DNA of 64,000 bases from Pseudomonas viridiflava (GTDB taxonomy: Bacteria > Pseudomonadota > Gammaproteobacteria > Pseudomonadales > Pseudomonadaceae), in contig NZ_UUPU01000062.1 in the NCBI RefSeq assembly GCF_900591205.1, positions 32,757-96,756 of the forward strand, in the 5' to 3' direction. The notes beneath the pieces are model-generated. The model had not been told where the DNA came from, did not search any database, and saw nothing but the letters and a program-made list of their open reading frames with translations. Both the position numbers and the translations under genes were made by a program. Shown piece after piece: positions 53,036 through 62,095 of this stretch. The first letter of the stretch is position 1. The number at the start of each line of letters is the position of its first letter.

Positions 53036-55477
53036 TCAGAAGTCCCAGCGGGTGCTGAACATTACGTTGCGTGGCTCACCGTAGGCGGCCGAGTTATAGA
53101 AACCGACGTTGGTGTAGTAGGACTTATCGAAGATGTTGTTGAGGTTAACGGTCGCCGACAGGCTCTTGGTGATCTGGTAGCGAGTCATCAGGTCAACCAG
53201 CCAGTAGGCGTCCTGGGTGATGTCCTGGTTTTTGTTCAGGGGCGAGTTGTAGATTTCGTACCAGCCCTTGCTCTGCCAGCGCAGGCCGCCGCCGACGGTG
53301 AGCTTGTCCAGGTCGCCCTTGAGTTTGTAAGTGGTGTTCAGGTTGACCTGGTGCTCTGGTTCGAAGGTGGAGATTTTCTTGCCGTCTTCGTCGCGCACGA
53401 TCTTGTGGGTGTAGCCACCCTGTACCTGCCAGCCTTCAGCCAACTCACCGGAAATCTCCGCTTCGTAGCCTTTGGTGACGGCCTTGGAACCCTTGAACGC
53501 GTAGTTCGACGGGGCCGGAGTCTGGTTGTTGTAGGCATCGTCGGAGATGGCGCGGTTGGTCTCGTGAACCTCGAAGTAGGCAAGGCTGGTGTTCAAGCGG
53601 CCGTCGAGGAACTCACCTTTGAGGCCCAGCTCGTAGTTTTGCCCTTCATCCGGTTCCAGCAGGGTCTGGTTGCGGTCCTTGTAGGTGCTCTCCTGCGGCT
53701 GGAAGATATCGGTATAGCTGGTGTACACCGAGAAATTGTCGTTCAGGTCGTAGATCACGCCGGCATACGGCACGAACCGCCCGGTTTCCTTATAGGACGG
53801 GTTCAAGCCCGTGACGTGGTAGTTGGCGACGCGCCCACCGAGGATCACGTTCAGGTCATCCATCACGTTGAATCGTGCCGTCACGTAGGTGCCGGTCTGG
53901 CGGATGGTGTCGTCGGTGTACTGCTGTGCAGGGCCGTAGATAGGCCGGTCGATCTTGCCGTTCCAGTTGTAGAAGTCGACGGTGTTGCCCTGTGGCCAGG
54001 TCGGGGACCAGTAACCCTTGCCTTTCCATTGCGACGTACCGATGGACCCACCCACGACCAGCTCATGCTCACGCCCGAACAGGCTGAAAGGCCCGGTGGC
54101 GTAGAGGTCGGCGGAGGTGCTTTTGGTATCGCCGGTGTATTTCTGCCCGTTGATCACCGCCGTGCCATCGGCCTGCGGTTCCACAAACTGGATCGAGCCG
54201 AGGTCGGCGTGGTAGCTGTTGATCTTGTGATCGAGCTGGAACTTGGTCACCCAGCCATCACCCAGGTCATGTTCGAGCATGGCGAAGGCGGTGCGGGTGT
54301 TCTGCTCCCAGGAACTCCAGGTGGTGCCGTTGTTATACGAGCGCGGCATCTTGTTGATGCTGCCGTTGGAGTTGACCAGCGGGAACGAGCCGGACCAGCT
54401 CGAGCCCTGTGGAATGTTGTCCTGGTAGTCGAAACCGACGGTCAGCATGGTGTCGGGCGACAGGTCGAATTCGGTGATGCCGTAGTAGGTTTCGGTCTTG
54501 CGCGAGTAGTGGTCCATGAACGAGTTCTTGTCCTGGTACGCCGCTACTGCACGGCCCCGCACATTGCCGCTGTCGGTCAGGGGGCCGCTCACGTCCACTT
54601 CGCTGCGATAGTTGTCCCACGAACCGGCGCCCAGCTGCACATGGCCCTTGAATTCCGAGGTCGGCTTCTTGCGGATCAGGTTGATGGTCGCGCCCAGGGA
54701 ACCGGCACCGTTGAGCAGGCCGGTGGCGCCCTTGAGTACTTCTACGCGGTCATAGATCGCCATGTCGCTGAGGGTGTTGCCCGCCGAATAACCGACGTTG
54801 CGCACTGTCGACGGAATACCGTCGTACTGGAAGCTGTTGACCGAGAAACCACGGGAATAGTAGTTGGTGCGGTCGGTGTCATAGGCCGACACGGTGATGC
54901 CCGGGGTGTGGCGCATCACGTCATCGACGTTATTGAGGCCGAAGTCCTCGATGTGCTGACGGGTGATCACTGTGATCGACTGCGGGGTTTGCCGTGGCGT
55001 CAGGGTCAGCCGGGTGGCCGTGGCAATCGTGCCCGGGGTGTAGGAGCCGGAGCCCTCGGTGATGTTGCCGAGCACGTTGCCGGTCACTTGGGTCGGGCTC
55101 AGTTCCAGCCCGGCGGAGGCACCGGCGGCGGTGACGGTCAGCGAATTGCCGTTGAGGCTATGCACGGTCGAGGTGCCGCCCAGCAGGGTAGTGATCGCCT
55201 GCTGCGGCTCCAGCTTGCCTTTGACCCCACTGCTGGTTTTGCCTTGCACGTCGCTCGGGCTGTACAGCACCTGCATGTTGGCCTGACGACCGAATTCCTG
55301 CAGCGCGCTCCCCAGCGGCTGCGCGGGAATGTCCAACTCGATCTCTTGTGCCTGCACATAGCCGGCGACCGGCAGCGATACTGCCAGGGCAAACGCGCTC
55401 GGCAAGAGGTTGATGTTCAGGGCCCGACGCATGGAGAGCGCTTTGCTCAGTGGGCTGAGACCGAGTCGTGCTGGCAT
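53036..55477 (-). CDS. fpvA: Ferripyoverdine TonB-dependent receptor with signalling domain
   Basis: This 813-residue outer-membrane receptor has a signal peptide to about residue 43 (LPVAGYVQA), a secretin/TonB N-terminal signalling domain (about 45-120, IELDIPAQPLGSALQEFGRQ), a plug (about 150-280, with TPQSITVITRQHIEDFG and VEVLKGATGLLNGAGSLGATINLIRKKP) and a 22-strand-type barrel ending in the C-terminal phenylalanine (STRWDF). The signalling domain implies control through an FpvR-type anti-sigma factor acting on PvdS/FpvI. It sits after pvdE on the same strand. Receptor type should match the pyoverdine made by the adjacent synthetases. Confidence 0.95.
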   Translation of the reverse strand: MPARLGLSPLSKALSMRRALNINLLPSAFALAVSLPVAGYVQAQEIELDIPAQPLGSALQEFGRQANMQVLYSPSDVQGKTSSGVKGKLEPQQAITTLLGGTSTVHSLNGNSLTVTAAGASAGLELSPTQVTGNVLGNITEGSGSYTPGTIATATRLTLTPRQTPQSITVITRQHIEDFGLNNVDDVMRHTPGITVSAYDTDRTNYYSRGFSVNSFQYDGIPSTVRNVGYSAGNTLSDMAIYDRVEVLKGATGLLNGAGSLGATINLIRKKPTSEFKGHVQLGAGSWDNYRSEVDVSGPLTDSGNVRGRAVAAYQDKNSFMDHYSRKTETYYGITEFDLSPDTMLTVGFDYQDNIPQGSSWSGSFPLVNSNGSINKMPRSYNNGTTWSSWEQNTRTAFAMLEHDLGDGWVTKFQLDHKINSYHADLGSIQFVEPQADGTAVINGQKYTGDTKSTSADLYATGPFSLFGREHELVVGGSIGTSQWKGKGYWSPTWPQGNTVDFYNWNGKIDRPIYGPAQQYTDDTIRQTGTYVTARFNVMDDLNVILGGRVANYHVTGLNPSYKETGRFVPYAGVIYDLNDNFSVYTSYTDIFQPQESTYKDRNQTLLEPDEGQNYELGLKGEFLDGRLNTSLAYFEVHETNRAISDDAYNNQTPAPSNYAFKGSKAVTKGYEAEISGELAEGWQVQGGYTHKIVRDEDGKKISTFEPEHQVNLNTTYKLKGDLDKLTVGGGLRWQSKGWYEIYNSPLNKNQDITQDAYWLVDLMTRYQITKSLSATVNLNNIFDKSYYTNVGFYNSAAYGEPRNVMFSTRWDF

Positions 55478-55524
55478 GGATGTTTTCTCTTCTATGTTTT
55501 AAGTGGGCAAATATAAGTTTTATT

Positions 55525-55543
55525 GAGGCTGGTTCTCATTACC
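55525..55543 (-). promoter_or_regulatory. Candidate Fur box before fpvA
   Basis: On the minus strand GGTAATGAGAACCAGCCTC agrees with the 19-base Fur consensus at 13 positions by eye, with the first half (TAATGA-AA) best conserved. It is 48 bases upstream of the fpvA start. No TAAAT-N16-CGT box was found between pvdE and fpvA, so fpvA may be read through from pvdE and/or be controlled directly by Fur. Confidence 0.4.
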
Positions 55544-55585
55544 ACTAGTGAGACGTTCCTACTTGGAAAAACCGGAAAAGAAAAT

Positions 55586-57238
55586 TCACGCAGGCTCCAT
55601 TTCGTGCACCACCTGGCCGGCGCGCAGGCGCACCAGTTGGTCGGCGATGTCGAAATAACGGTCGTCGTGGCTGATCACGATGATGGTTTTGCCCAGGCGT
55701 TTGAGGTCCGGCAGCAGCTCGGTGTAGAAGATGCGGCGGAAGGCCGGGTCCTGGTCGGCGGCCCATTCGTCGAACACCAGCACCGGGCGTTCTTCCAGCC
55801 AGGCGTTGACCAGGGCCAGGCGCTTGCGTTGGCCGGTGGACAGGTCGGTGGTGCTGAATACGCCGTCCTTGACGCTGACCTTGTGGGCAATCTCCAGGCG
55901 TTCCAGGTATTTGGTGGCGCTGTCCAGTGACTGCGCGGCGCTGCCCTGCACCAGGTCGTCGAACAGGTAGTAATCAGCGAAGACCGTGGTAAAGAGCTGG
56001 CGGTAGTCGTCGCGCTCGGGGTCGGTCACCGGTTTGCCGTTGAGCAGGATCTCGCCGGATTGCGGCGGGTAGAGCCCCAGCAACAGCTTGATCAGGGTGG
56101 TCTTGCCGCTGCCGTTTTCGCCGACGATAAACACGATGTCGCCCTGGGCGATGTTCAGGTTGATCGGCCCCAGGTGGAACGGCTCGCTGCCTTCCACCGC
56201 CGGCGGGCTGTAGCTCACGTCGCGCAGTTCGAGGCTGTTGACCACCGGTTGCGGGGCTTCGCTGTCATCCATCAGCAGGTGCGGCTCGGGCGAAGAGAAG
56301 CGCTCCGACAACTCACTGATGCGGCCAAACGCAATCTTTGCCTTGCCCACCACCGGCAGGTAACCCAGCAGGTGTTCCAGCGGGCCTTTCATGTACAGCA
56401 GCACCAGCACGAAACCGGTGATCACGGTAGGGTCCGGGTTCGGGTTGTAAGCCTGCATCGCCAGGGCCAGGCCGATGACCACGAAGAACAGCATCGAGCC
56501 GAAGGTTTTGGCCAGGATGTAGATGTTCACCGAGCGCACCTGGATGTCGCTGATGCGATCGGCGGTTTCCTGGATGCGGTGGGTGTTCATGCGAAAGCGG
56601 CGTGGCCGGTGCATGCGCAGTTCTTTGGCACCCGAGGCGATAGCGTTGTAGTAACGCTGCAGCTCGTCTTCATGGCTGCGCGCCAGGTCAAAACCCTGGA
56701 TGCCTTTGCCGCCGGCGATAAATTGCACCGCACTGCCGATCACGATGGCGACCACCATCATCAGGAACATCGGCACCGACAGATAGGCCAGGTAGCCCAG
56801 GCAGCCCAGAGTGACCGTGGCCGCAATGGCCAGGGGCGTGAACGCGAAGGAAAAATCGCTGATCGTGTCGACATCGTGGGTCAGCACCGGGATCAGCCGA
56901 TGAGAGCGATACCGCTCGATCTGCCCGATCGGCGCCGACAGCACCTTTTCGCCCAGGTCCTTGCGCAGGGCGGCGATGATCCGTTGGCCCACGTAGTTGG
57001 TGCCGATATCGGAAATGATCGAACTTACCAGCGCCAGTACACACAGGGCGGCGAAGGTCAGGATCACGCCCTGGGTCATGCCCTGGGGCGAATGCAGGGC
57101 GTTATTGATGGTTGCCAGCAACAAGGTGATGGCCAGGCCACCGGCCATGCCCAGGGCCACGGAGACCGTCACGATAGTGCGAAAGGGCCTGAGCAGTGCG
57201 AGCAAACCGTTGAAGGCGCCGCGCTTGGGGTCGGTCAT
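55586..57238 (-). CDS. pvdE: Pyoverdine precursor ABC exporter
   Basis: This 550-residue fused exporter (membrane domain about 1-310, ATPase about 330-550) moves the acylated ferribactin precursor from cytoplasm to periplasm. ATPase motifs are Walker A GENGSGKTT, signature LSTGQRKRLAL and Walker B VLVFDEWAAD, with the SyrD/PvdE-type departures from LSGGQ. The start at 57238 (MTDPKRGAFNGLL, GGGAAG upstream) gives a length almost equal to P. aeruginosa PvdE; a longer frame to 57307 would run through the PvdS promoter at 57299-57322. It has its own perfect PvdS box. Confidence 0.94.
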   Translation of the reverse strand: MTDPKRGAFNGLLALLRPFRTIVTVSVALGMAGGLAITLLLATINNALHSPQGMTQGVILTFAALCVLALVSSIISDIGTNYVGQRIIAALRKDLGEKVLSAPIGQIERYRSHRLIPVLTHDVDTISDFSFAFTPLAIAATVTLGCLGYLAYLSVPMFLMMVVAIVIGSAVQFIAGGKGIQGFDLARSHEDELQRYYNAIASGAKELRMHRPRRFRMNTHRIQETADRISDIQVRSVNIYILAKTFGSMLFFVVIGLALAMQAYNPNPDPTVITGFVLVLLYMKGPLEHLLGYLPVVGKAKIAFGRISELSERFSSPEPHLLMDDSEAPQPVVNSLELRDVSYSPPAVEGSEPFHLGPINLNIAQGDIVFIVGENGSGKTTLIKLLLGLYPPQSGEILLNGKPVTDPERDDYRQLFTTVFADYYLFDDLVQGSAAQSLDSATKYLERLEIAHKVSVKDGVFSTTDLSTGQRKRLALVNAWLEERPVLVFDEWAADQDPAFRRIFYTELLPDLKRLGKTIIVISHDDRYFDIADQLVRLRAGQVVHEMEPA

Positions 57239-57298
57239 AAATACTTCCCGGAAAGTGAAAAAGAGGGGGCTGGGCACACAGACCCTTACCCATGACAA

Positions 57299-57322
57299 AC
57301 GAAGCATTGGCGCGACTATTTA
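57299..57322 (-). promoter_or_regulatory. PvdS-dependent promoter of pvdE
   Basis: On the minus strand TAAAT (57322-57318), 16 bases, then CGT (57301-57299) match the PvdS iron-starvation consensus exactly, 61 bases before the pvdE start. Confidence 0.9.
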
Positions 57323-57353
57323 GCTCGGCGTGCCCGACGGTGTGGATGGCGGA

Positions 57354-57377
57354 TAAATTGCCCGGCGCCTGGTTCGT
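57354..57377 (+). promoter_or_regulatory. PvdS-dependent promoter of pvdF
   Basis: TAAAT (57354-57358), 16 bases, CGT (57375-57377): an exact PvdS box 61 bases before the pvdF start. It is divergent from the pvdE box 32 bases away. Confidence 0.9.
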
Positions 57378-57438
57378 TCTTGTTGGGTAGGCGCACGCGT
57401 ATTGGCGCGTGCCTGATCTGTCCAGCGAGAGCGAAACA

Positions 57439-58266
57439 ATGACGAAGAAGAATCTGGTGTACGTGTGGTCCCTGAGAAATGCCGCCGCCGACAAGGCCGG
57501 GCAGCCGGTGGCCTACAAGGACCACGAGCGCTATATGAAATCGGTGCTGGAATTTCTGGTGGGGTCGCTCAACGACACGCCGTTGGGCCAGGCGTACAAC
57601 CTGGTGGGCGTGGTGTATGACGACGACGAACACAACCCACGGGACCAGCAACTGGTCAGCGACTATGGCTTTGCCTACCAGCCGGGGCGCCAATGGCTGT
57701 ACCCGGCCGACCTGCGGGTGCAGGGCAACCTGGTCAACGATTTGCTGCTGAGCGTGCCGTCCACCTACCGTCGCCTGCCACGCGGCAGTGCAGAACATAT
57801 CGCCGGCAAACAGGATTTTGAGCGCCGCCTGCATGACACGTTGGTGGAATTGAAAGCCGATATCTTGGTGCTGGATGGCTTGCTGGTGATCCTCGATGAA
57901 CTGGTGCGCCCTGGCGCGCCGTTTGCCCGGCGTATCATGAACATTCATCCGGGCATTACCCGTATCGAATCGCCTTACGAGCGCCGTGGGGCCTACGCCA
58001 CCTGGAATGCGCTGTACGGCGCACGTGGGCAAACCGTGGTGGACTGGGCCACCAAGGCCACCCAACCGTCGGAGCCGCTGTACCTGACCGGTGCATCCTT
58101 CCACTACGTGGATAACGGCATCGACTCCGGCGAAGTGTTCCATGACGTGCTGAAAACCGAGATTTCGCCGGAAGACACCATCCTCGAACTGCGCTGGAAC
58201 AACTTCAACAACAGCCTGTTCCCGGCGTTGCATGAAGGGTTGGAGCTGTTGGCCAGGCAGGGCTGA
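57439..58266 (+). CDS. pvdF: N5-hydroxyornithine formyltransferase
   Basis: This 275-residue cytoplasmic enzyme transfers a formyl group from N10-formyl-tetrahydrofolate to N5-hydroxyornithine, making the fOHOrn residues used twice by the NRPS line. The formyltransferase-fold core is visible as LVLDGLLVILDELVR, then RIMNIHPGITRIESPYERRG (the N-H-D type active-site strand with INHIHP-like NIHPG) and SFHYVDNGIDSGEVFHD. The length is the same as P. aeruginosa PvdF. ATG 57439 starts MTKKNLVYVWSLRN; the PvdS box is in the right position upstream. Confidence 0.93.
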   Translation: MTKKNLVYVWSLRNAAADKAGQPVAYKDHERYMKSVLEFLVGSLNDTPLGQAYNLVGVVYDDDEHNPRDQQLVSDYGFAYQPGRQWLYPADLRVQGNLVNDLLLSVPSTYRRLPRGSAEHIAGKQDFERRLHDTLVELKADILVLDGLLVILDELVRPGAPFARRIMNIHPGITRIESPYERRGAYATWNALYGARGQTVVDWATKATQPSEPLYLTGASFHYVDNGIDSGEVFHDVLKTEISPEDTILELRWNNFNNSLFPALHEGLELLARQG

Positions 58267-58297
58267 GCTTCATCTTCCTGAAGCACACAAAACCTGA

Positions 58298-58388
58298 ATG
58301 TGGGAGCTGGCTTGCCTGCGATGGCGGCAGGTCAGTCACCACATATCTGGCTGACCCACCGCTATCGCAGGCAAGCCAGCTCCCACAT
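58298..58388. repeat. REPIN, second sequence class
   Basis: The arms ATGTGGGAGCTGGCTTGCCT and AGGCAAGCCAGCTCCCACAT face each other between the convergent ends of pvdF and pvdO. The arm core (GAGCTGGCTTGCC) differs from the GAGGGGGCTTGCC core of the four copies in the amide locus, so it belongs to a different REP subgroup. Confidence 0.92.
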
Positions 58389-58405
58389 GTTGGGTAATGT
58401 TCGGC

Positions 58406-59278
58406 TTACAGGTCGCGCACTACCCGAAAGCCGATCCAGTCCCCGCGTGTTTGCGGGTAGATGTTGTTGCGGTTGCCCGAGCGCGAGAACACCGGCGCCT
58501 CACCCCAGTCATTGCCGCGAATCTGGTAGCTCTCACAGTTGGGCTCCATCCACGCGCTGCCGTCGGTCGGGGCGCCGACGTAGTTGGCGTGTTCGCAGTC
58601 GGCAACCCGCTCGTACACATTGCCGTGCATGTCATACATGCCAAAGGCGTTCGGCGGGTAGCTGCCCACCGGCGAGGAATAGCTGTAGCCGTCGGCCGGG
58701 CCATAGGTGTTGGCATGCTCGGCGATGCTGTAGCCCTTGCCTGCATCGAACGGGAAGGGGAAGGGCCCGCTGGTGCCGGCGCGTGCGGCATATTCGCGTT
58801 GGGCTTCGCTGACCATGTGGTACTGCTGGCCGGTTTTCTTCGACAGCCACGCCACGTACTGCTTGATGTCATCCATGTCCATGCACACTGCCGGCTGGCG
58901 TGGGCCCTGGGGGTAACGCGGCTTGCTGGCGATGCATTCGCGGCCGGGGCGGGTGTCGCCGTCGGCGATCTTCACCCCGGTCTGGCGGATATAGCTGTCC
59001 CATTCCCCGGCGGTGATGTGGAAGCGGCTCATGGCGAAGGGCTTGGCAAAGGTCACCTCATGCATCGGGCCTTCATCCGGCTCGCGACCGACCTCGTCTT
59101 CCGGTGTGCCCATGGTGAAAGTGCCGGCGGGCAGCACCACCATCTCAGGGCAGTCCTTGCAGTCCTTGAACACTTTGCCGGGTTGCGGCGTGGCGGCCTG
59201 GGCCAGGTTGGGCAGCAGCGCTGCGCACAGGGCGGTCAGGGCCAGGGTCGTCAGGGGTTTGAGTCGGGATGGATTCAT
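58406..59278 (-). CDS. pvdO: Periplasmic pyoverdine maturation protein PvdO (FGE-sulfatase fold)
   Basis: This 290-residue protein has a Sec signal peptide (MNPSRLKPLTTLALTALCAA...LAQA, cleavage near 28) and an FGE-sulfatase domain: MVVLPAGTFTMGTPEDEVG, WDSYIRQTG, EAQREYAARAG, NAFGMYDMHGNVYERV and the C-terminal RGDWIGFRVVRDL. In P. aeruginosa PvdO carries out the final oxidation from dihydropyoverdine to the fluorescent chromophore. ATG 59278 was chosen because it begins the signal peptide; the longer frame would overlap pvdN. It is the last gene of pvdM-pvdN-pvdO. Confidence 0.93.
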   Translation of the reverse strand: MNPSRLKPLTTLALTALCAALLPNLAQAATPQPGKVFKDCKDCPEMVVLPAGTFTMGTPEDEVGREPDEGPMHEVTFAKPFAMSRFHITAGEWDSYIRQTGVKIADGDTRPGRECIASKPRYPQGPRQPAVCMDMDDIKQYVAWLSKKTGQQYHMVSEAQREYAARAGTSGPFPFPFDAGKGYSIAEHANTYGPADGYSYSSPVGSYPPNAFGMYDMHGNVYERVADCEHANYVGAPTDGSAWMEPNCESYQIRGNDWGEAPVFSRSGNRNNIYPQTRGDWIGFRVVRDL

Positions 59279-59313
59279 GTGGGCATCTCGTTCAAAGGGA
59301 AAAAGGGAGGGCG

Positions 59314-60585
59314 TCACAGCCGCTGGCTGAGCAGGGTCATGAAGCGCCGGATCTCATCGGAGGAATTGAGCAGGCCGGGGGAGGTGCGGATTACCGGGCC
59401 GACATCGCGGTCCACGGCATCAATCACCACGCGGTTTTTCATCATGTAGGCCGCTACTGCGTCGCTCTCCTGGCCCTTGACTCGGAAGAAGGTAAAACCG
59501 GCCGACAGCTCGGGGCTGCGCGGGGTCACCAGTTCGATCTGCGGGTGGGCCAGCAGTTGGTCTTTCAGTTCGGTATTGAGCGCATGGATACGCGCCTGCA
59601 CCTGCGCCTTGCCCAGTTGCAGGTGCAGCTTGAACGCCTCATCCACTGCCCAGCGATGCTCGAAGGCGTGGTAGCCGCCTGGCGTCATGCTGGTGGCGAA
59701 ATTGTTGTCTTCGGAGAAGGTCGGCACCATCGGTGTCACGTATTTGTTTTGCGGGTCGCGGGCGCACACCAGTCCGGTGCCGCGTGGGCCGAACATCCAC
59801 TTGTGGGTGCCGGCGATAAAGAAGTCGCAGTGCATGTCCGGGAAGTCGAGGTTCTCCACGCCAAAACCGTGCACGCCGTCGACGATGTAGAGGATACGGT
59901 CCTGGTCATCGCGGTTGCGATTGTGTTCCTGCACCAGTTTGCCGATCTCGCCGATCGGTAACTTGACGCCGCTGCCGGACTGAACCCAGGTCATGCCCAG
60001 CACGCGGGTGTTGGGGCGGATGGCGCGCTGGATATTGCCCAGCACTTCATCCGTGGACATCTGGTTGGCGTTCTCGAACAGGCGTATTTTGCGGACTTGG
60101 GTCTGTTCCTTGCGCACCCTGAAATCCAGGCTGAACTCGGTCGCGTAGTGTTCATGAACGGTGGTGAGAATTTCCTGGTCGGGTCGCACCTTGATCCCGC
60201 CGTAGATCATCGCCAGCCCTTCGGAGGTGCTGCCGGTGAGGGCGATCTGCGCAGGCGTGGCCTTCAGATAGCGGCCGGCCCATTCGCGCACCTGGGCTTC
60301 ACGCTTCCAGGGTTCCTGCAGGTCCCAGTCCATGGCCAGCCCTGGGTTGCGGTCGATCTGGGCGCGGTAACGCTCAATGGCCTCGCGCACCGGTCTGGGG
60401 TGTGAGGCCACCAGGAAGTTGGAGAAGTGCAGGTAATTCGGGTCCTGGTTAAACAGTTGCTTGAGCCCCGTCCATGGGTCATCCGGTGTGTTGGCGGCCA
60501 TTGCCTGAGGGAGCAGGGCGGCGCCCAGCGGCAGGCTGGCGGCGAACACACCGGCCTGCTTGAGAAACGTACGGCGGTCGGTCAT
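59314..60585 (-). CDS. pvdN: Periplasmic PLP-dependent enzyme PvdN
   Basis: This 423-residue fold-type I PLP enzyme is exported by the Tat system (DRRTFLKQAGVFAAS near the N-terminus). The PLP lysine is K262 in IAGTHKWMFGPRGTG, with IVDGVHGFG as the aspartate strand. PvdN converts the side-chain glutamate at the chromophore into succinamide, so this strain can make the succinamide form. It lies 18 bases after pvdM and 35 before pvdO. Confidence 0.94.
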   Translation of the reverse strand: MTDRRTFLKQAGVFAASLPLGAALLPQAMAANTPDDPWTGLKQLFNQDPNYLHFSNFLVASHPRPVREAIERYRAQIDRNPGLAMDWDLQEPWKREAQVREWAGRYLKATPAQIALTGSTSEGLAMIYGGIKVRPDQEILTTVHEHYATEFSLDFRVRKEQTQVRKIRLFENANQMSTDEVLGNIQRAIRPNTRVLGMTWVQSGSGVKLPIGEIGKLVQEHNRNRDDQDRILYIVDGVHGFGVENLDFPDMHCDFFIAGTHKWMFGPRGTGLVCARDPQNKYVTPMVPTFSEDNNFATSMTPGGYHAFEHRWAVDEAFKLHLQLGKAQVQARIHALNTELKDQLLAHPQIELVTPRSPELSAGFTFFRVKGQESDAVAAYMMKNRVVIDAVDRDVGPVIRTSPGLLNSSDEIRRFMTLLSQRL

Positions 60586-60603
60586 GGACTTGCTTCTAGG
60601 TGA

Positions 60604-61959
60604 TTAGCGGTTGGCCAAGGGTTTGGCGGCTTTTTGTACCTGGTCCCACACTCGCAGGAAGTTGCCCCCCCACAGCTTGGCGATATCTGCCTCGGAATAA
60701 CCGCGCTGAATCAGCTCGGCAGTCACGTTGCGAATCTCGCCGACGTTGTTCCAGCCCTGGATGCCGCCGCCATCGTTGAAGTCCGACGACAGGCCGACGT
60801 GGTCGATGCCAATCTTGCGCACGGTGTAGTCGATCGCGTCGCCCAGGTCCTTGAGCGTCGCCTTGGGTTCTTCATCGAGGATGGCGTACAGCGCGCTGGC
60901 GTACTCGCCGAACTTGTGCTCGGGCCAGGCGGCAATGATCGCGTCGCCCGGCATCAAGGCCATGGCCAGGTTGGGCAGCGGCGGCAGGTCGAAGCGTGCG
61001 CGCAGGCGGTTGAGCTTGTCCTGAGTCGGCTGGCTCAATGGGCGCAGGTAGGCGGAGAAGCCCACGATCTGCACCACGCCGCCGCTGTTCTTGATCAGTT
61101 GCAGTTCCTTGTCGCTGAGGTTACGCGGGATATCCACCGCCGCACGTGGCGCCGAGTGCGACGCCACCATCGGCGTGCGGCTCAACTGCGCCACTTGCTC
61201 CAGGGCTTTGGTCGACATCTGCGACACATCAATGATCACCCCCAGGTCATTCAGGCGATGCACCGCCTGCTTGCCGATGTCCGACAGGCCGTCGAGCGCA
61301 TCCACCGAATCATTGAAAAACGGCAGCGGGCGCGACGAGTCGGACCAGGCGTTATTGCCCACATAGCTGAAGCCGAACATGCGCATGCCGCGTGCCGCCC
61401 ACAGGTCCAGCTGGTTCAGGTCATTGCCCAGCGGGTAGGCGTTGAGCATGCTGATAAAAATCGCGAACTTGCCCTCGCCATGCAGGCGCCGGAAGTCATC
61501 CGGGGTGTAGGCGATGGCGACCTGGTTGGGGTAATCGCGCACCATGGCGCTGATGATTTTGTAGCGCACTTCCTGTTCATGACGGGCTGCTTCGACAAAA
61601 CCTTCGGTAGGCTTGTGCGGTGCGTTGGGGCCGTTCCAGATCTCCGGCCAGCCGAAAATCGTCAAGGCCGCCCCGGACAGGCGCCCGCGGTTGGCCTTGA
61701 CCAGGTCGAACTGGCCTTCACCGTCTTTGTCCACCTCGTTGCCGGCCGTGCCGAAATCCACCGGCACGGTGATGTGGCTGTCGAACGACAGCAGGCGGTC
61801 CTGCATTTCATTGGCTTGCTTGATCACCTCCAGCGGGTAGCCGGCATTGCCCTTGAACCAGTGATCCCAGACCAGAAAGCCGGCCCCGGCACCGATGGCC
61901 AGTGCCAGCGGCAGGCCGATATACAGCGCCTTTTTCGAACGTGGTTTTGTCATTGCCAT
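60604..61959 (-). CDS. pvdM: Membrane-anchored dipeptidase-like pyoverdine maturation protein PvdM
   Basis: This 451-residue protein has an N-terminal membrane anchor (ALYIGLPLALAIGAGAGFLVW) and a renal-dipeptidase-type amidohydrolase domain in the periplasm: DRLLSFDSHITVPVDFG, GVIIDVSQMSTKALEQ, PMVASHSAPRA, KIGIDHVGLSSDFNDGGG. The first metal site reads DSH where active dipeptidases have DxH/DGH. Its exact reaction is not settled; it is needed for maturation of ferribactin in the periplasm. The start could also be the ATG two codons downstream (MTKPRSKKA). It heads pvdMNO behind a perfect PvdS box. Confidence 0.93.
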   Translation of the reverse strand: MAMTKPRSKKALYIGLPLALAIGAGAGFLVWDHWFKGNAGYPLEVIKQANEMQDRLLSFDSHITVPVDFGTAGNEVDKDGEGQFDLVKANRGRLSGAALTIFGWPEIWNGPNAPHKPTEGFVEAARHEQEVRYKIISAMVRDYPNQVAIAYTPDDFRRLHGEGKFAIFISMLNAYPLGNDLNQLDLWAARGMRMFGFSYVGNNAWSDSSRPLPFFNDSVDALDGLSDIGKQAVHRLNDLGVIIDVSQMSTKALEQVAQLSRTPMVASHSAPRAAVDIPRNLSDKELQLIKNSGGVVQIVGFSAYLRPLSQPTQDKLNRLRARFDLPPLPNLAMALMPGDAIIAAWPEHKFGEYASALYAILDEEPKATLKDLGDAIDYTVRKIGIDHVGLSSDFNDGGGIQGWNNVGEIRNVTAELIQRGYSEADIAKLWGGNFLRVWDQVQKAAKPLANR

Positions 61960-61993
61960 CTCAGTCAGTTGAGGCCTTCGCTATCAGGGAGGA

Positions 61994-62017
61994 ACGAGTG
62001 ATGGGCGGGGAAATTTA
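61994..62017 (-). promoter_or_regulatory. PvdS-dependent promoter of pvdMNO
   Basis: On the minus strand TAAAT (62017-62013), 16 bases, CGT (61996-61994): an exact PvdS box 35 bases before the pvdM start. Confidence 0.9.
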
Positions 62018-62036
62018 GGCCGCATGGGCCTCACGG

Positions 62037-62060
62037 TAAATTTCCCCGGCCTGCAAACGT
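62037..62060 (+). promoter_or_regulatory. PvdS-dependent promoter of pvdP
   Basis: TAAAT (62037-62041), 16 bases, CGT (62058-62060): an exact PvdS box 36 bases before the pvdP start, divergent from the pvdM box 20 bases away. Confidence 0.9.
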
Positions 62061-62095
62061 TCTAGCTCTGATAAAGCCGTTTCCTAAGGTAGAAA

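Noticed and set aside
52973..55516. A long plus-strand open frame opposite fpvA
   Set aside because: It is the shadow of the complete FpvA receptor gene, with Val/Gly-rich low-information sequence and no domain.
57239..57307. Longer PvdE start at 57307
   Set aside because: It would run through the PvdS promoter (57299-57322) and lacks a ribosome site; 57238 gives the normal family length.
3808..58388. REPINs interpreted as a CRISPR array or as rho-independent terminators
   Set aside because: They are isolated inverted doublets thousands of bases apart with no regular spacers and no T-run; cas genes are absent.
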